64,000 nt of DNA, taken from positions 40,030 to 104,029 of the forward strand of contig NZ_BAGA01000072.1 of the NCBI RefSeq assembly GCF_000308595.1, written 5' to 3'. The translations under genes and the position numbers were made by a program. The stretch is from Nocardia higoensis NBRC 100133 (GTDB lineage Bacteria; Actinomycetota; Actinomycetes; Mycobacteriales; Mycobacteriaceae). Positions 25,212 to 33,345 of this stretch are shown one piece after another. Under the pieces are notes generated by a model that saw only the letters and a program-made list of their open reading frames with translations, was not told the DNA's origin and did no database searches. Numbering within the stretch: position 1 is the first letter of the stretch; every line of letters begins with the position of its first letter.

Positions 25212-26411
25212 TCAGCGCCGGATGCGCTGCACGACCACTGCCGCACCCAGGCCGAGGCCGCCCGGGATGGCGAGCAGGGCGAATTCGCCGTCGATTCGTT
25301 CGAGATGATCGAGTGCGTCGGCCAGCAATATGCCGCCGGTGGCGCCGAGCGGGTGCCCGGTGCTGACGGCGCCGCCGTTCGGATTCACCAGGGCCGGGTC
25401 CAGTCCGAGTTCGCGGGTCAGCAGCAGCGGTGACACCGCAAACGATTCGTTGACCTCCGCGACGTCGAGCTGGGCGGCGGTGATTCCGGCTCGGGCCAGG
25501 GCGTCCTGTGCGGCCTGCACGGACGCGGTGAGACGGGGTGAGCGAACGGCGGTCTGCGCCACGCCCACGATGCGGGCCACGGGAGCGGCGCCGAGTGCGG
25601 TTCCTGCGCGTCCGGATCCGAGGACGACGGCGGAGGCGGCGTCGGCGAGTTGGGGAGCGGTGCCGATCGTGTGCAGGCCGCCGGCCGGGCGCCGGGAGCC
25701 GGGAAGCTGCCGGGCGACCCGTTCCCAGGACGGGTCCTCGCCGAAAAGCGCCGGCAGCGACGCGAATCCTGCGATCGCGGCATTGCTTCGAGCTCCTTCG
25801 TCGTGGGCGAGGATCACCGACTCGCCGGAAACGATCGGGACGATGGACGCCGACGGCGGCGCCGCGGCCGAGCGGTGATGGGAGCGCACGGCGTAACTGT
25901 CGAGGTCTTCGCGGGTGAACCCGGCATCGGCGGCGGTGAGGTCGGCCGCCACGCCGATCGTCACATAGCCGGTGCGGTCCTGCAGCTCGCCCTCGAAGGC
26001 GAAAGCGGGCTTGTCGAACAGCATCGGCACCCGTGACATGGATTCCACGCCGCCCGCGACGACGATGTCGTTCATCCCGGAAGCGACCTTCGCCGTCGCC
26101 GTCCCGATCGCGTCGAGGCCGGAACAGCACAGGCGTGACACCACGCCGCCGGGGACGGAATCGGGCCAGCCCGCCCACAGTGCGGCGGCACGGGCGATAT
26201 CGCCGCCCTGTTCACCCGCGGCGGTGCTGGTTCCGATGATCATGTCCTCGACGCGCTCGGCGGGCAGGCCGCGCGCACCGAGCGCCCGGAGCGTGGTGGC
26301 CAGCAGCTCGTAGGCGGGTACGCCGGCCAATGTTCCGCCGTCGCGGGTGACGCGACCCTTCGGGGTTCTCACGGCGTCGTACACGTAGACGTCGGAAGCG
26401 AACTGAGACAA
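25212..26411 (-). CDS. Thiolase-family protein lacking the second catalytic cysteine
   Basis: 399-residue thiolase fold. The nucleophile Cys95 (SRLCCSGLD), the VNESFAV motif and His353 (GHPLGATGG) are present. The C-terminal CxGGGxG motif that supplies the general acid/base cysteine reads LLAIPGGLGLG, so Ala381 replaces it. In known biosynthetic and degradative thiolases loss of this cysteine greatly impairs Claisen chemistry. The protein may be a degradative enzyme with altered mechanism, an acyl-CoA binding protein, or inactive. The TTG 26411 start (LSQFASDVYVYDAVRTPKGR) matches the family; it lies 34 nt after the carotenoid oxygenase stop, so the genes are in one operon. Confidence 0.86.
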   Translation of the reverse strand: MSQFASDVYVYDAVRTPKGRVTRDGGTLAGVPAYELLATTLRALGARGLPAERVEDMIIGTSTAAGEQGGDIARAAALWAGWPDSVPGGVVSRLCCSGLDAIGTATAKVASGMNDIVVAGGVESMSRVPMLFDKPAFAFEGELQDRTGYVTIGVAADLTAADAGFTREDLDSYAVRSHHRSAAAPPSASIVPIVSGESVILAHDEGARSNAAIAGFASLPALFGEDPSWERVARQLPGSRRPAGGLHTIGTAPQLADAASAVVLGSGRAGTALGAAPVARIVGVAQTAVRSPRLTASVQAAQDALARAGITAAQLDVAEVNESFAVSPLLLTRELGLDPALVNPNGGAVSTGHPLGATGGILLADALDHLERIDGEFALLAIPGGLGLGAAVVVQRIRR

Positions 26412-26445
26412 GGATTTTCCGATCGAGGGGTAGGTCGGTGGACGG

Positions 26446-27963
26446 CTACAGGCCGACGGCCTCGGCCGCGTTGTCGGTCTCGCGCCAGCGGCGCAGCTCC
26501 GCACCGGCCGCCCATGCCGAGTGCGTGCCGCTGGAAATGCGCTCCGGCAACTGGAGCTTGCACACCGGGCCGTCGCTCACCCGTGCGGCATCGAAGACCA
26601 GGCAGTACGAGGCGTCGTCGTTCATATCGGTGGTGAGCGTGACGAGATAGCCGTCGTCCTCCGAGGTGCTGCCCACGCGCGGAGCCATGGAGGTCTCGCT
26701 GCCGAACACGCCGTCGCCGAAGGCGAAATGCTCCTCCGCGCCGGTCTGCACATCGTGCTTGACCAGACCGTCGAACAGGAAGCGACCCGGCTTGCCGGTG
26801 GCGGCGTAGATGTAGCGGTGCTCGCGGCCGCCGTGTGCGCCGTTGATCATGCCGAACTCGGTGATCCGTTCGCTCAGCTGTTCCTCCCTCACCTGGCCGG
26901 TGACCAGGTTGAACCGCCAGCGGTGCAGCCGGGTCTGCAGGTGGTCGAGGGCGAGGAAGCGGAAGGCGCGCTCCCACTTGTCGGTGATGCCGTCGGCGGA
27001 GGGCTCGGGATCGCCCTGGTAGAAGCCGTCCATGACGATCTCGTCGCCGTCTTCGTAGGCATTGGTGAAGTGCAGGACGTAGGTGGTGTCGGCTTCGAAC
27101 CACGTGATGTCGGAACTCTGGCCGCGGCGCGGGATGACCGCGAAGCGCGAGGGCAGATCGCGGTGGTAGCGCGGGAGGTGCACGCCGTGCTCGAGCAGGG
27201 CCGCGTCCCAGAACAGCGGCAGATCGTTGAGGATCGCGTAGTTCTCGGTGAAGGCCATGTCGTGCGGCAGGCGCGGGCCGGGCAGCGGGATGTCGACGTA
27301 GTGCACCAGGTCGTTGTTGCCGTCGACGACGCCGTACTTCATGTAGGGCGCCTCTTTGCTGTAGTTGAAGAACAGCAGTTCGCCGGTCGCGTCGTCGACC
27401 TTGGGGTGGGCGGAAACGCCCCAGTGGAAGGGGAATCCGCCGTTCCAGTCCTCCTTGCCGAGAGTCTCGGCGGAGTAGGGGTCGACGCGATAGAGGTCGC
27501 CGCACTGCCAGAAGCTGGTCAGCGCGCGGCCCCGGTGCACGGTGACATCGGTGCTGGAGGCGTCCTTCATCCGGCGGCGCGCGCCCCAGCCGTCCTCGCG
27601 CACGGCCCAGTCCGGCATCTCCGCCATGCCCGCCCAGAGAGGTTTGCCCGCCTCGTTCTCCGCGAGCAGGCCGTCGGTGCGGATGAACCGGTTGCGGTAG
27701 AAGGCCTTTCCGTCGCGGAATCCGACGACGTGGATCATGCCGTCGCCGTCGAAGGGGTGGTAGTTCTTGATCGCCGGGTGCAGCGGATTCTCGGTATTGC
27801 GCAGGTAGACGCCGTCGAGGTCGTGGGGGATCGCGCCCTCGACGACCCGCAGATCGTCGGCCTTCCACTCGGTGGTCTGCGGACGCCACGGACCCGTTCG
27901 ATAGGGGTGGTCGTCGTCCTCCGGAAGGGTCGACAGCAACCGGCCCACCACATCGACGTCCAT
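26446..27963 (-). CDS. Carotenoid cleavage oxygenase-family protein
   Basis: 505-residue non-haem iron(II) oxygenase that splits an alkene double bond of an apocarotenoid, stilbene or phenylpropene. The four iron histidines are recognisable: SAHPKVDD, PHDMAFTEN, LHFTNAYEDGD and C-terminal SGTHSAW. The seven-bladed propeller start GVYLRNTENPLHP and HPFDGDGMIHVV are classical. The length is like the mycobacterial carotenoid oxygenase. ATG 27963 is used; the frame stays open to 28119. It forms an operon with the downstream thiolase and is divergent from an SCP2-type thiolase, so its product is probably fed into CoA-dependent chain shortening. Confidence 0.92.
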   Translation of the reverse strand: MDVDVVGRLLSTLPEDDDHPYRTGPWRPQTTEWKADDLRVVEGAIPHDLDGVYLRNTENPLHPAIKNYHPFDGDGMIHVVGFRDGKAFYRNRFIRTDGLLAENEAGKPLWAGMAEMPDWAVREDGWGARRRMKDASSTDVTVHRGRALTSFWQCGDLYRVDPYSAETLGKEDWNGGFPFHWGVSAHPKVDDATGELLFFNYSKEAPYMKYGVVDGNNDLVHYVDIPLPGPRLPHDMAFTENYAILNDLPLFWDAALLEHGVHLPRYHRDLPSRFAVIPRRGQSSDITWFEADTTYVLHFTNAYEDGDEIVMDGFYQGDPEPSADGITDKWERAFRFLALDHLQTRLHRWRFNLVTGQVREEQLSERITEFGMINGAHGGREHRYIYAATGKPGRFLFDGLVKHDVQTGAEEHFAFGDGVFGSETSMAPRVGSTSEDDGYLVTLTTDMNDDASYCLVFDAARVSDGPVCKLQLPERISSGTHSAWAAGAELRRWRETDNAAEAVGL

Positions 27964-28034
27964 GACCTGATCCCGCCTTTCGCATGCGGCGGTTCGCACG
28001 GCACGCGAGCGGTGCGACTTCGCCGGAGGTTCTA

Positions 28035-28136
28035 CAACTAAGAGAGTGACTACCGGGTGGTTGGTTGTCAAGGCGGGCGACGATTTCGGTGGAGGTCTGG
28101 GCAGAAACGCGCGCGACATCTAAACTCTTTTAGTTG
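28035..28136. promoter_or_regulatory. Paired inverted sites in the carotenoid oxygenase/thiolase promoter
   Basis: CAACTAAGAGAGT at 28035-28047 and its near-exact reverse complement ACTCTTTTAGTTG at 28124-28136 (one mismatch) flank the divergent promoter; the right copy also forms CTAAA-CTCT-TTTAG (28120-28133). They suit two sites for one dimeric repressor, most likely the HxlR-type protein encoded at 29440, controlling both directions. Confidence 0.55.
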
Positions 28137-28181
28137 AAGTAGGGCGGTATCGGGCTCTACCAGGAGGAAAGTGGTGCGGTG

Positions 28182-29402
28182 ATGGCATCCGAACCCGTGT
28201 GGATCGCCGGCGGATATCAGTCCGATTTCGCGCGGAATCTGACCAAGGAAGGCCTCGACCTCAGCGACCTCACCGCCGAGATCGTCGCCGGGACGCTCGA
28301 AGCCTCGGGCTTCGCGGCGGCCGATATCGGCGTGATCCACCTGGGCAATGCCTTCGGTCAGGTCTACACCGGGCAGGGGCATCTCGGCGCCATGCCCGCC
28401 TCCGTCGCGCCCGAACTATGGGAGATCCCCGCCACCCGGCACGAAGGCGCGTGCGCCTCCGGCTCGCTGGCGGTACTGGCCGCCATGGCCGATCTCGAAT
28501 CCGGCCGCTACGACATCGCCCTCGTGCTCGGTGTCGAACTGGAGAAGAACGTGCCCGGCGATCTCGGCGCGCAGAACATGGCGGGCGCCGCGTGGATCGG
28601 GCGCGAAGGCCAGGACGCGAAGTACATGTGGCCGTCCATGTTCAGCCGGGTGGCGCAGGAGTACGACAAGCGCTACGGCCTCGATCCCGCGCACCTGTGG
28701 CGCATCGCCGAGCTCAACACCCGCAATGCCAGGAGCAATCCGAACGCCCAGACCCGCGTTCGGCAGTTCGGCCCGGATTCGTTCACCGACGATCCCGCGG
28801 CGAATCCCATCGTGGAGGGCTTCCTGCACAAGGCCGACTGCGGACCGCTCACCGACGGCGGCGCGGGCGTGGTGCTGGTCTCCGAGCGCTACCTCACCGC
28901 GCATCCGGGACTGCGGTCGCGGCCGCTGTCGCGCATCCTCGGCTGGGGGCACCGCACGGTCGGGCTCCTGCTCGAGGAGAAGTTGCGGCGCAGCGCCGAT
29001 CAGCCCCTGATGTTCCCGCACGTCGCCGCCACCATCGGGGACGCGTTCGGCCGGGCGGGCCTGAGTGGAGTCGACGATCTCGACCTCATCGAGACCCACG
29101 ACTGCTTCACCGCCAGCCAGTACATGGCGATCGACCACTTCGGGCTGACCGAACCGGGGCAGAGCTGGCGCGCCATCGAGGCGGGCGATCTGGAGATCGG
29201 CGGCAGACTGCCGATGAACCCGAGCGGCGGCCTGCTCGGCGGCGGGCATCCGGTGGGTGCGACCGGCGTGCGGATGCTGCTCGACTGTCATCGGCAGGTC
29301 ACCGGCAGTGCGGGCGACTACCAGGTCGCCGGCGCTCGCCGGGCCGCCATGCTCAATATCGGCGGCAGTACGACGACGACCGTCAGCTTCGTGATCGGCT
29401 GA
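28182..29402 (+). CDS. SCP2-type thiolase (acetyl-CoA acetyltransferase family)
   Basis: 406-residue thiolase of the sterol-carrier-protein-x group. Cys91 is the nucleophile (RHEGACASGSLA), ETHDCFTASQ carries the HDCF motif diagnostic for SCP2 thiolases, and GGGHPVGATG holds the third active-site block. AGGAGGA at 28162-28168 serves the start; an adjacent in-frame GTG 28179 is possible. It is divergent from the carotenoid oxygenase operon and probably removes an acetyl or propionyl unit from the acid derived from the cleavage product; the exact substrate is inference. Confidence 0.9.
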   Translation: MASEPVWIAGGYQSDFARNLTKEGLDLSDLTAEIVAGTLEASGFAAADIGVIHLGNAFGQVYTGQGHLGAMPASVAPELWEIPATRHEGACASGSLAVLAAMADLESGRYDIALVLGVELEKNVPGDLGAQNMAGAAWIGREGQDAKYMWPSMFSRVAQEYDKRYGLDPAHLWRIAELNTRNARSNPNAQTRVRQFGPDSFTDDPAANPIVEGFLHKADCGPLTDGGAGVVLVSERYLTAHPGLRSRPLSRILGWGHRTVGLLLEEKLRRSADQPLMFPHVAATIGDAFGRAGLSGVDDLDLIETHDCFTASQYMAIDHFGLTEPGQSWRAIEAGDLEIGGRLPMNPSGGLLGGGHPVGATGVRMLLDCHRQVTGSAGDYQVAGARRAAMLNIGGSTTTTVSFVIG

Positions 29403-29439
29403 GGCCGGAGCGAGCGCGGCCCGCCGATAGAGTGCCGAT

Positions 29440-30402
29440 ATGGCAGTAGACGGCGCGCCCACCGAACTACGGGCGGGCGGCGACAATGCGATCGCCGTGA
29501 CCCTGGGCGCGCTCGGCGACGAGTGGAATCTGTGGATCCTGCGTTTCGCCGTCGAGGGTGCCCGCCGCTACGGCGACTGGTTCGCGCACGGGGCCATCTC
29601 GAACTCCGTCCTCACCGCGCGGCTGACACAGCTGACCGAGCTCGGCCTGTTCGAGCGGGTCCGGTACTCGCAGCGGCCGGTGCGTCACGAGTACGTGCTG
29701 ACCGCACGCGGGCGCGGCGTGTGGCCGATCCTGCTGGCCATGTGGGCCTGGGAGCAGCAGTGGGCGCCGGAGTCGGACGCCGCGCTGCCGATCATGCGGC
29801 ACCGGACGTGCGGCGAGCGATTCGCCCCGCGGCTCACCTGCCGTGCCTGTGGCGAAGCGGCCGCCGGACGTGAGGTGTCGGCCGCTCTCGGCCCGAGCGG
29901 CGACTGGTCGCGCAGCGTGCCCGCCTCGATCGGTCGTCGCCGTTCCGCCGCGCGCCCCTCGCAAGTGCTTCCGCACACCATGGAACTGCTCGGCAATCGC
30001 TGGTCGGCGGCCATGCTCGGCGCGCTCTTCCTCGGTGCGCACCGATTCGGCGAGCTGTCGGAGCGCACGAGCGCGCCACCGGCGATGGTCGCCGACCGGC
30101 TGCGGCGCTTCGAGGATCTCGGCGTCGTCGAGACCAGCCCCAATCCCGCGCGGCCGGACTGGGTCACCTACGGCCTCACGGCGAAGGGCGCGGCGTTCTT
30201 CCCGGTCATCGCCCTGATGATCGACTGGGGTCAGCGCTGGTTCCGCGCGCCGGAGGGTCCTGCGATCGTCTTCACGCATACGCGGTGCGGCAACGACTTC
30301 CACCCGTGGCTCGCCTGCGGGCAGTGCTCGCGGGATCTGCGTGCCGGACAGGTTGCGATCGAGCCGGCGACGGAAGTCGCCGCGCCGCTGTCCAGCCCCT
30401 GA
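29440..30402 (+). CDS. Tandem double-HxlR regulator with two zinc-ribbon-like tails
   Basis: 320 residues made of an internal duplication. First HxlR winged helix about 15-105 (LGDEWNLWILRFAV, AISNSVLTARLTQLTELGL), then HRTCGERFAPRLTCRACGE. The second winged helix is about 180-265 (LLGNRWSAAMLGALFLGA, APPAMVADRLRRFEDLGVV), then HTRCGNDFHPWLACGQCSRDL. Each CxnCxxC cluster looks like a small zinc ribbon. A single chain with two HTHs could bind one operator as a pseudo-dimer. It lies 37 nt after the SCP2 thiolase and probably governs the island through the dyads at 28035-28136. Confidence 0.87.
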   Translation: MAVDGAPTELRAGGDNAIAVTLGALGDEWNLWILRFAVEGARRYGDWFAHGAISNSVLTARLTQLTELGLFERVRYSQRPVRHEYVLTARGRGVWPILLAMWAWEQQWAPESDAALPIMRHRTCGERFAPRLTCRACGEAAAGREVSAALGPSGDWSRSVPASIGRRRSAARPSQVLPHTMELLGNRWSAAMLGALFLGAHRFGELSERTSAPPAMVADRLRRFEDLGVVETSPNPARPDWVTYGLTAKGAAFFPVIALMIDWGQRWFRAPEGPAIVFTHTRCGNDFHPWLACGQCSRDLRAGQVAIEPATEVAAPLSSP

Positions 30403-30494
30403 TTCCTTGGTCTGAAATGGAATCTGTTCACAACTAGGATGGGTGCGGTGACTCGGCTCCGTCGGGGCCGGGCTCGACAGGATCGAGCGGGCAG

Positions 30495-30908
30495 ATGAAA
30501 AGTGCTGTGGGTAGAGGTCTCTCGGTGATCGGGGTGGCCGCGGCCGCGCTGATGACGGCGTCGCCGCAGGCGGCAGCTCTCGACGGGGTCTACGAGATGT
30601 CGCTGTCCGGGACCGGCCATGCGGTGGGGTGCACCTACACCCTGTCCATCGTCGATCCGCCGTCGCCCGCCTCGGTGACCTTCTTCGACAACGGCCGCGA
30701 AATCGGCGCGTCCTCGGGTTCCTCGGCCCTCACCGGCAAGCTCGAAACTCGGTGGACGCCTGCCACCGCCGGAACGCACACCGTGACCGCCGCGATGGGC
30801 TACCTCAGTGCCGCGGTATTCGTCACACCGCTCACTGTCGAGGTGGCCGAGAGCGGCTCGTGCGGCGGGGGTGGGCTGAGCTCGATCCTGCCGAGCTTCT
30901 CCGGCTAG
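30495..30908 (+). CDS. Secreted small protein with Ig-like domain
   Basis: 137 residues. A signal peptide (MKSAVGRGLSVIGVAAAAL ... PQAAA) precedes one beta-sandwich domain of about 90 residues with the bacterial Ig-like pattern VTFFDNGREIG and LETRWTPATAGTHTVTA. The tail has a Gly-rich CGGGGLSS stretch, and cysteines in VGCTY and GSCGG may pair. Secreted proteins like this are common in Nocardia with no assigned role. Standalone gene. Confidence 0.75.
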   Translation: MKSAVGRGLSVIGVAAAALMTASPQAAALDGVYEMSLSGTGHAVGCTYTLSIVDPPSPASVTFFDNGREIGASSGSSALTGKLETRWTPATAGTHTVTAAMGYLSAAVFVTPLTVEVAESGSCGGGGLSSILPSFSG

Positions 30909-31035
30909 CCCGACTTTCCGCCGCCTCGCACGGCGGCTCAGGGCCTGCGAGAACCCCGCTCGAGAGCGCCACCCCGGCCGACTCGCTCGGGTGACGCGCG
31001 ACTTCCTGGCCGTGACCGGCTGATGGCCGCCGGTA

Positions 31036-31329
31036 TCAGCGAAAAATTCCGCCGATCGCCGACCACCGGTTCAGGGAGACCCGCGGCGCGGCGCATTCGA
31101 CGTCGATGAATGCCATCACCCGTTCGAGCGTCGACTCGTCGAGATGGCCGGTGGAGGGCAGCAACACCACATCGGCCCCGGACGACATCGCCTGATCGAG
31201 CAGGCTCGACATCGAACCGGAGTCGGCCCAGCGCAGCGAGTATCCCAGTTGGCGGGCCAGACGGCGCACCTGAGCCGAATCCCATTCGACCGTCGGTGAC
31301 GACGGGTCCATCCATCCGAGAGCAAGCAT
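31036..31329 (-). CDS. Small hypothetical protein, resolvase-fragment-like
   Basis: 97 residues from ATG 31329, supported by GGAGG 5 nt upstream; the frame is open to 31428 without a better start. The sequence VRRLARQLGYSLRWADSGS and SGADVVLLPSTGHLDESTL has the alternating pattern of a small alpha/beta protein and faintly resembles the N-terminal catalytic domain of serine recombinases (position-specific sensing of a resolvase-like fold), but no catalytic serine motif is present. Function unknown. Confidence 0.6.
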   Translation of the reverse strand: MLALGWMDPSSPTVEWDSAQVRRLARQLGYSLRWADSGSMSSLLDQAMSSGADVVLLPSTGHLDESTLERVMAFIDVECAAPRVSLNRWSAIGGIFR

Positions 31330-31561
31330 CGCAGCCTCCGTCCGATCGCCGACAATTTCCACCTCGGGGTGACGCCACGGCCTGTCGGGACCGGTCGTCG
31401 CCCTCCTGGCGCGGGCTCGAAGCCCCACAGCGAGGGCGGATACCCGGAAACTCGGGTTTGGAACAGCTTCCGGCCGAATTTGTTGTCTCGGGCCCTTGAC
31501 GGTGTGCGATCACGGTGCAGCGCAGCGACTTCGGCGGCGAGGGTGTCGACGCCGAGCCCAC

Positions 31562-32965
31562 TCAGGCCCGGTGGTGAGCCGCCCCGGCAGTCTGCGTACC
31601 GAACGCGCCGCGCCAGCGCCGGGCGGGATGCGAATCCGGTAGGGCGGCATCGCCGCCGGTGAGTTTCTGCCGCAGGGTGCCGGGGGAGTACTCGTGTTGC
31701 GCCAGCCCCCGCTTGCGCAGTTCGGGCACCACGTGGTCGGCGAAGTCGGCGAAACTGCCCGGGGTCACCTGGTACTGCAGGTTGATCCCGTCGACTCCCG
31801 CGTCCTGCCAGCGTTCGAGTTCGTCGGCGATCTGCTCGGGCGCGCCGACGATACGGGTGGCCTCCTGCTTGTGCTGGACGAAATCGGCGATGGTGACATC
31901 GGTGCGGCCGCCCGCGGCACGGATCAAACCCTCGATGGCGCTGCGGGTTCCGTCGACCTGCGAACTCAGCTCGCCGATGGGGGTGTCGATGGGCAGGCCG
32001 CCGAAGTCGATGCCGATGCTGCCGCTGCGGTGGGCGAGCAGGCCGTCGAGGCTGAACGAGGAATCCAGGTCGGCTGCCTTGCGGCGCGCTTCGGCTTCGG
32101 TGGAGCCGACGACGACGGTGAGTCCTTGGAAGAACTTGACGTCCTCCCGCCGGCGACCCGCGGCGGCGGCCAGGTCGCGGGTCTGGTCGATGACCTCGCG
32201 GGCGGCTGCGGGGGAGCCCTGGTTGATGAACACGCCCTCGGCGTGCCGGGCGGCGAACGCGCGTCCGGCGGCCGAGGTGCCCGCCTGGAAGAGAACGGGA
32301 GTGCGCTGTGGCGAGGGTGCGGCCAGGTGCGGTCCCTCCACGGAGTAGCGGGCGCCGCGATGATGGATCTTGTGGACGCGGGCGGGGTCGGCGTGGATGC
32401 CGCGCTCACGATCCCGGACGAGGGCGTCGTCCTCCCACGAGCCCTCCCACAGCTTGTAGACGACCTCGGTGTACTCCTCGGCCCACGCGTAACGGTCGTC
32501 GTGCGGAACCCGGTCGGGCAGATCGAAGTTGCGCGCGGAATTGCGCAGCGCGCTGGTGACCACGTTCCAGCCGATCCGGCCGTGCGAGAGGTGGTCGAGG
32601 GTGGAGATCTTGCGGGCGAAGGAGAACGGGTGGTCCTGCAGGACCGAGCTGGTGATCACGATGCCGAGATGCTCGGTGACGGCGGCCAGCGCCGAGACCA
32701 GCGAGGCCGGGTCGTGGATGGGGACCTGCAAGCCCTCGCGCAGGTGGGTTTCCGGGCCGCCGTCGTAGTCGTCGTAGAGGCCGACGACGTCGGCGAAGAA
32801 CACCGAGTCGAAGGTGCCGCGCTCCAGGATCCCTACCAGCTCCAGCCAGGGATCGAGGGTGTGGAACTCGGTCTGGCGGGTGTCGGGGCGCCGCCAGGTG
32901 CCGTAGGACACGTGCGTGACGGTGTTCATCGTGAAGGCGTTGAGCAGCAGGCGGGGACGGGTCAC
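31562..32965 (-). CDS. LLM-class FMN monooxygenase, NtaA/DszA/SnaA family
   Basis: 467-residue luciferase-like flavin monooxygenase that uses reduced FMN from a separate reductase. The family start NAFTMNTVTHVSYGTWRRPD, the TLDHLSHGRIGWNVVTS block, the AGTSAAGRAFAARHAEGVF substrate-side segment and the terminal PELRKRGL are all present. Relatives oxidise sulfones, nitrilotriacetate or dimethyl sulfide. GTG 32965 is the start with AAGGAG upstream. It is divergent from two further LLM genes, which supports a coordinated multi-enzyme pathway for organosulfur or related compounds; the substrate is unknown. Confidence 0.9.
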   Translation of the reverse strand: MTRPRLLLNAFTMNTVTHVSYGTWRRPDTRQTEFHTLDPWLELVGILERGTFDSVFFADVVGLYDDYDGGPETHLREGLQVPIHDPASLVSALAAVTEHLGIVITSSVLQDHPFSFARKISTLDHLSHGRIGWNVVTSALRNSARNFDLPDRVPHDDRYAWAEEYTEVVYKLWEGSWEDDALVRDRERGIHADPARVHKIHHRGARYSVEGPHLAAPSPQRTPVLFQAGTSAAGRAFAARHAEGVFINQGSPAAAREVIDQTRDLAAAAGRRREDVKFFQGLTVVVGSTEAEARRKAADLDSSFSLDGLLAHRSGSIGIDFGGLPIDTPIGELSSQVDGTRSAIEGLIRAAGGRTDVTIADFVQHKQEATRIVGAPEQIADELERWQDAGVDGINLQYQVTPGSFADFADHVVPELRKRGLAQHEYSPGTLRQKLTGGDAALPDSHPARRWRGAFGTQTAGAAHHRA

Positions 32966-33345
32966 GCGGACACTCCTTCTGTTCCGATCATCCGTCCGGG
33001 ACGGTACGGAGGTCGGTCACCGGTCCGACAGGCTTGCGCTCACCGCAATCCGAATCGCACGGCGGTTGTCGCGCCGCACGGTGTCGGCAGCCGAGTCGGC
33101 ATGTGACCGGCCGGAGGTCGCGCCACCGTCTCGGAGTTCCGCCGGTGCCGGGGCAGTGTTCCCGCGCGCTCGAGATGATCGCAATCGTTGACGCGCGGCC
33201 CGCCGGTGCCCCGATGCTCCCTCCGATCAGGTAGTTCGCCTCCGCCCACGGCGCGCCCGCGAACCGGACACTGTGGCGGCCGGGCGCGCTCGAACCGCAC
33301 CGCGCGTTGTGCCGTCCACACCCCTTCGCACAGAAATGAGGGACG
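32966..33345. other. 380-nt intergenic region between divergent LLM genes
   Basis: No open frame with coding character on either strand. It must hold both promoters. GTCGG-N8-CCGAC near 33013-33030 is a weak dyad; I see no convincing riboswitch or terminator. Confidence 0.5.
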
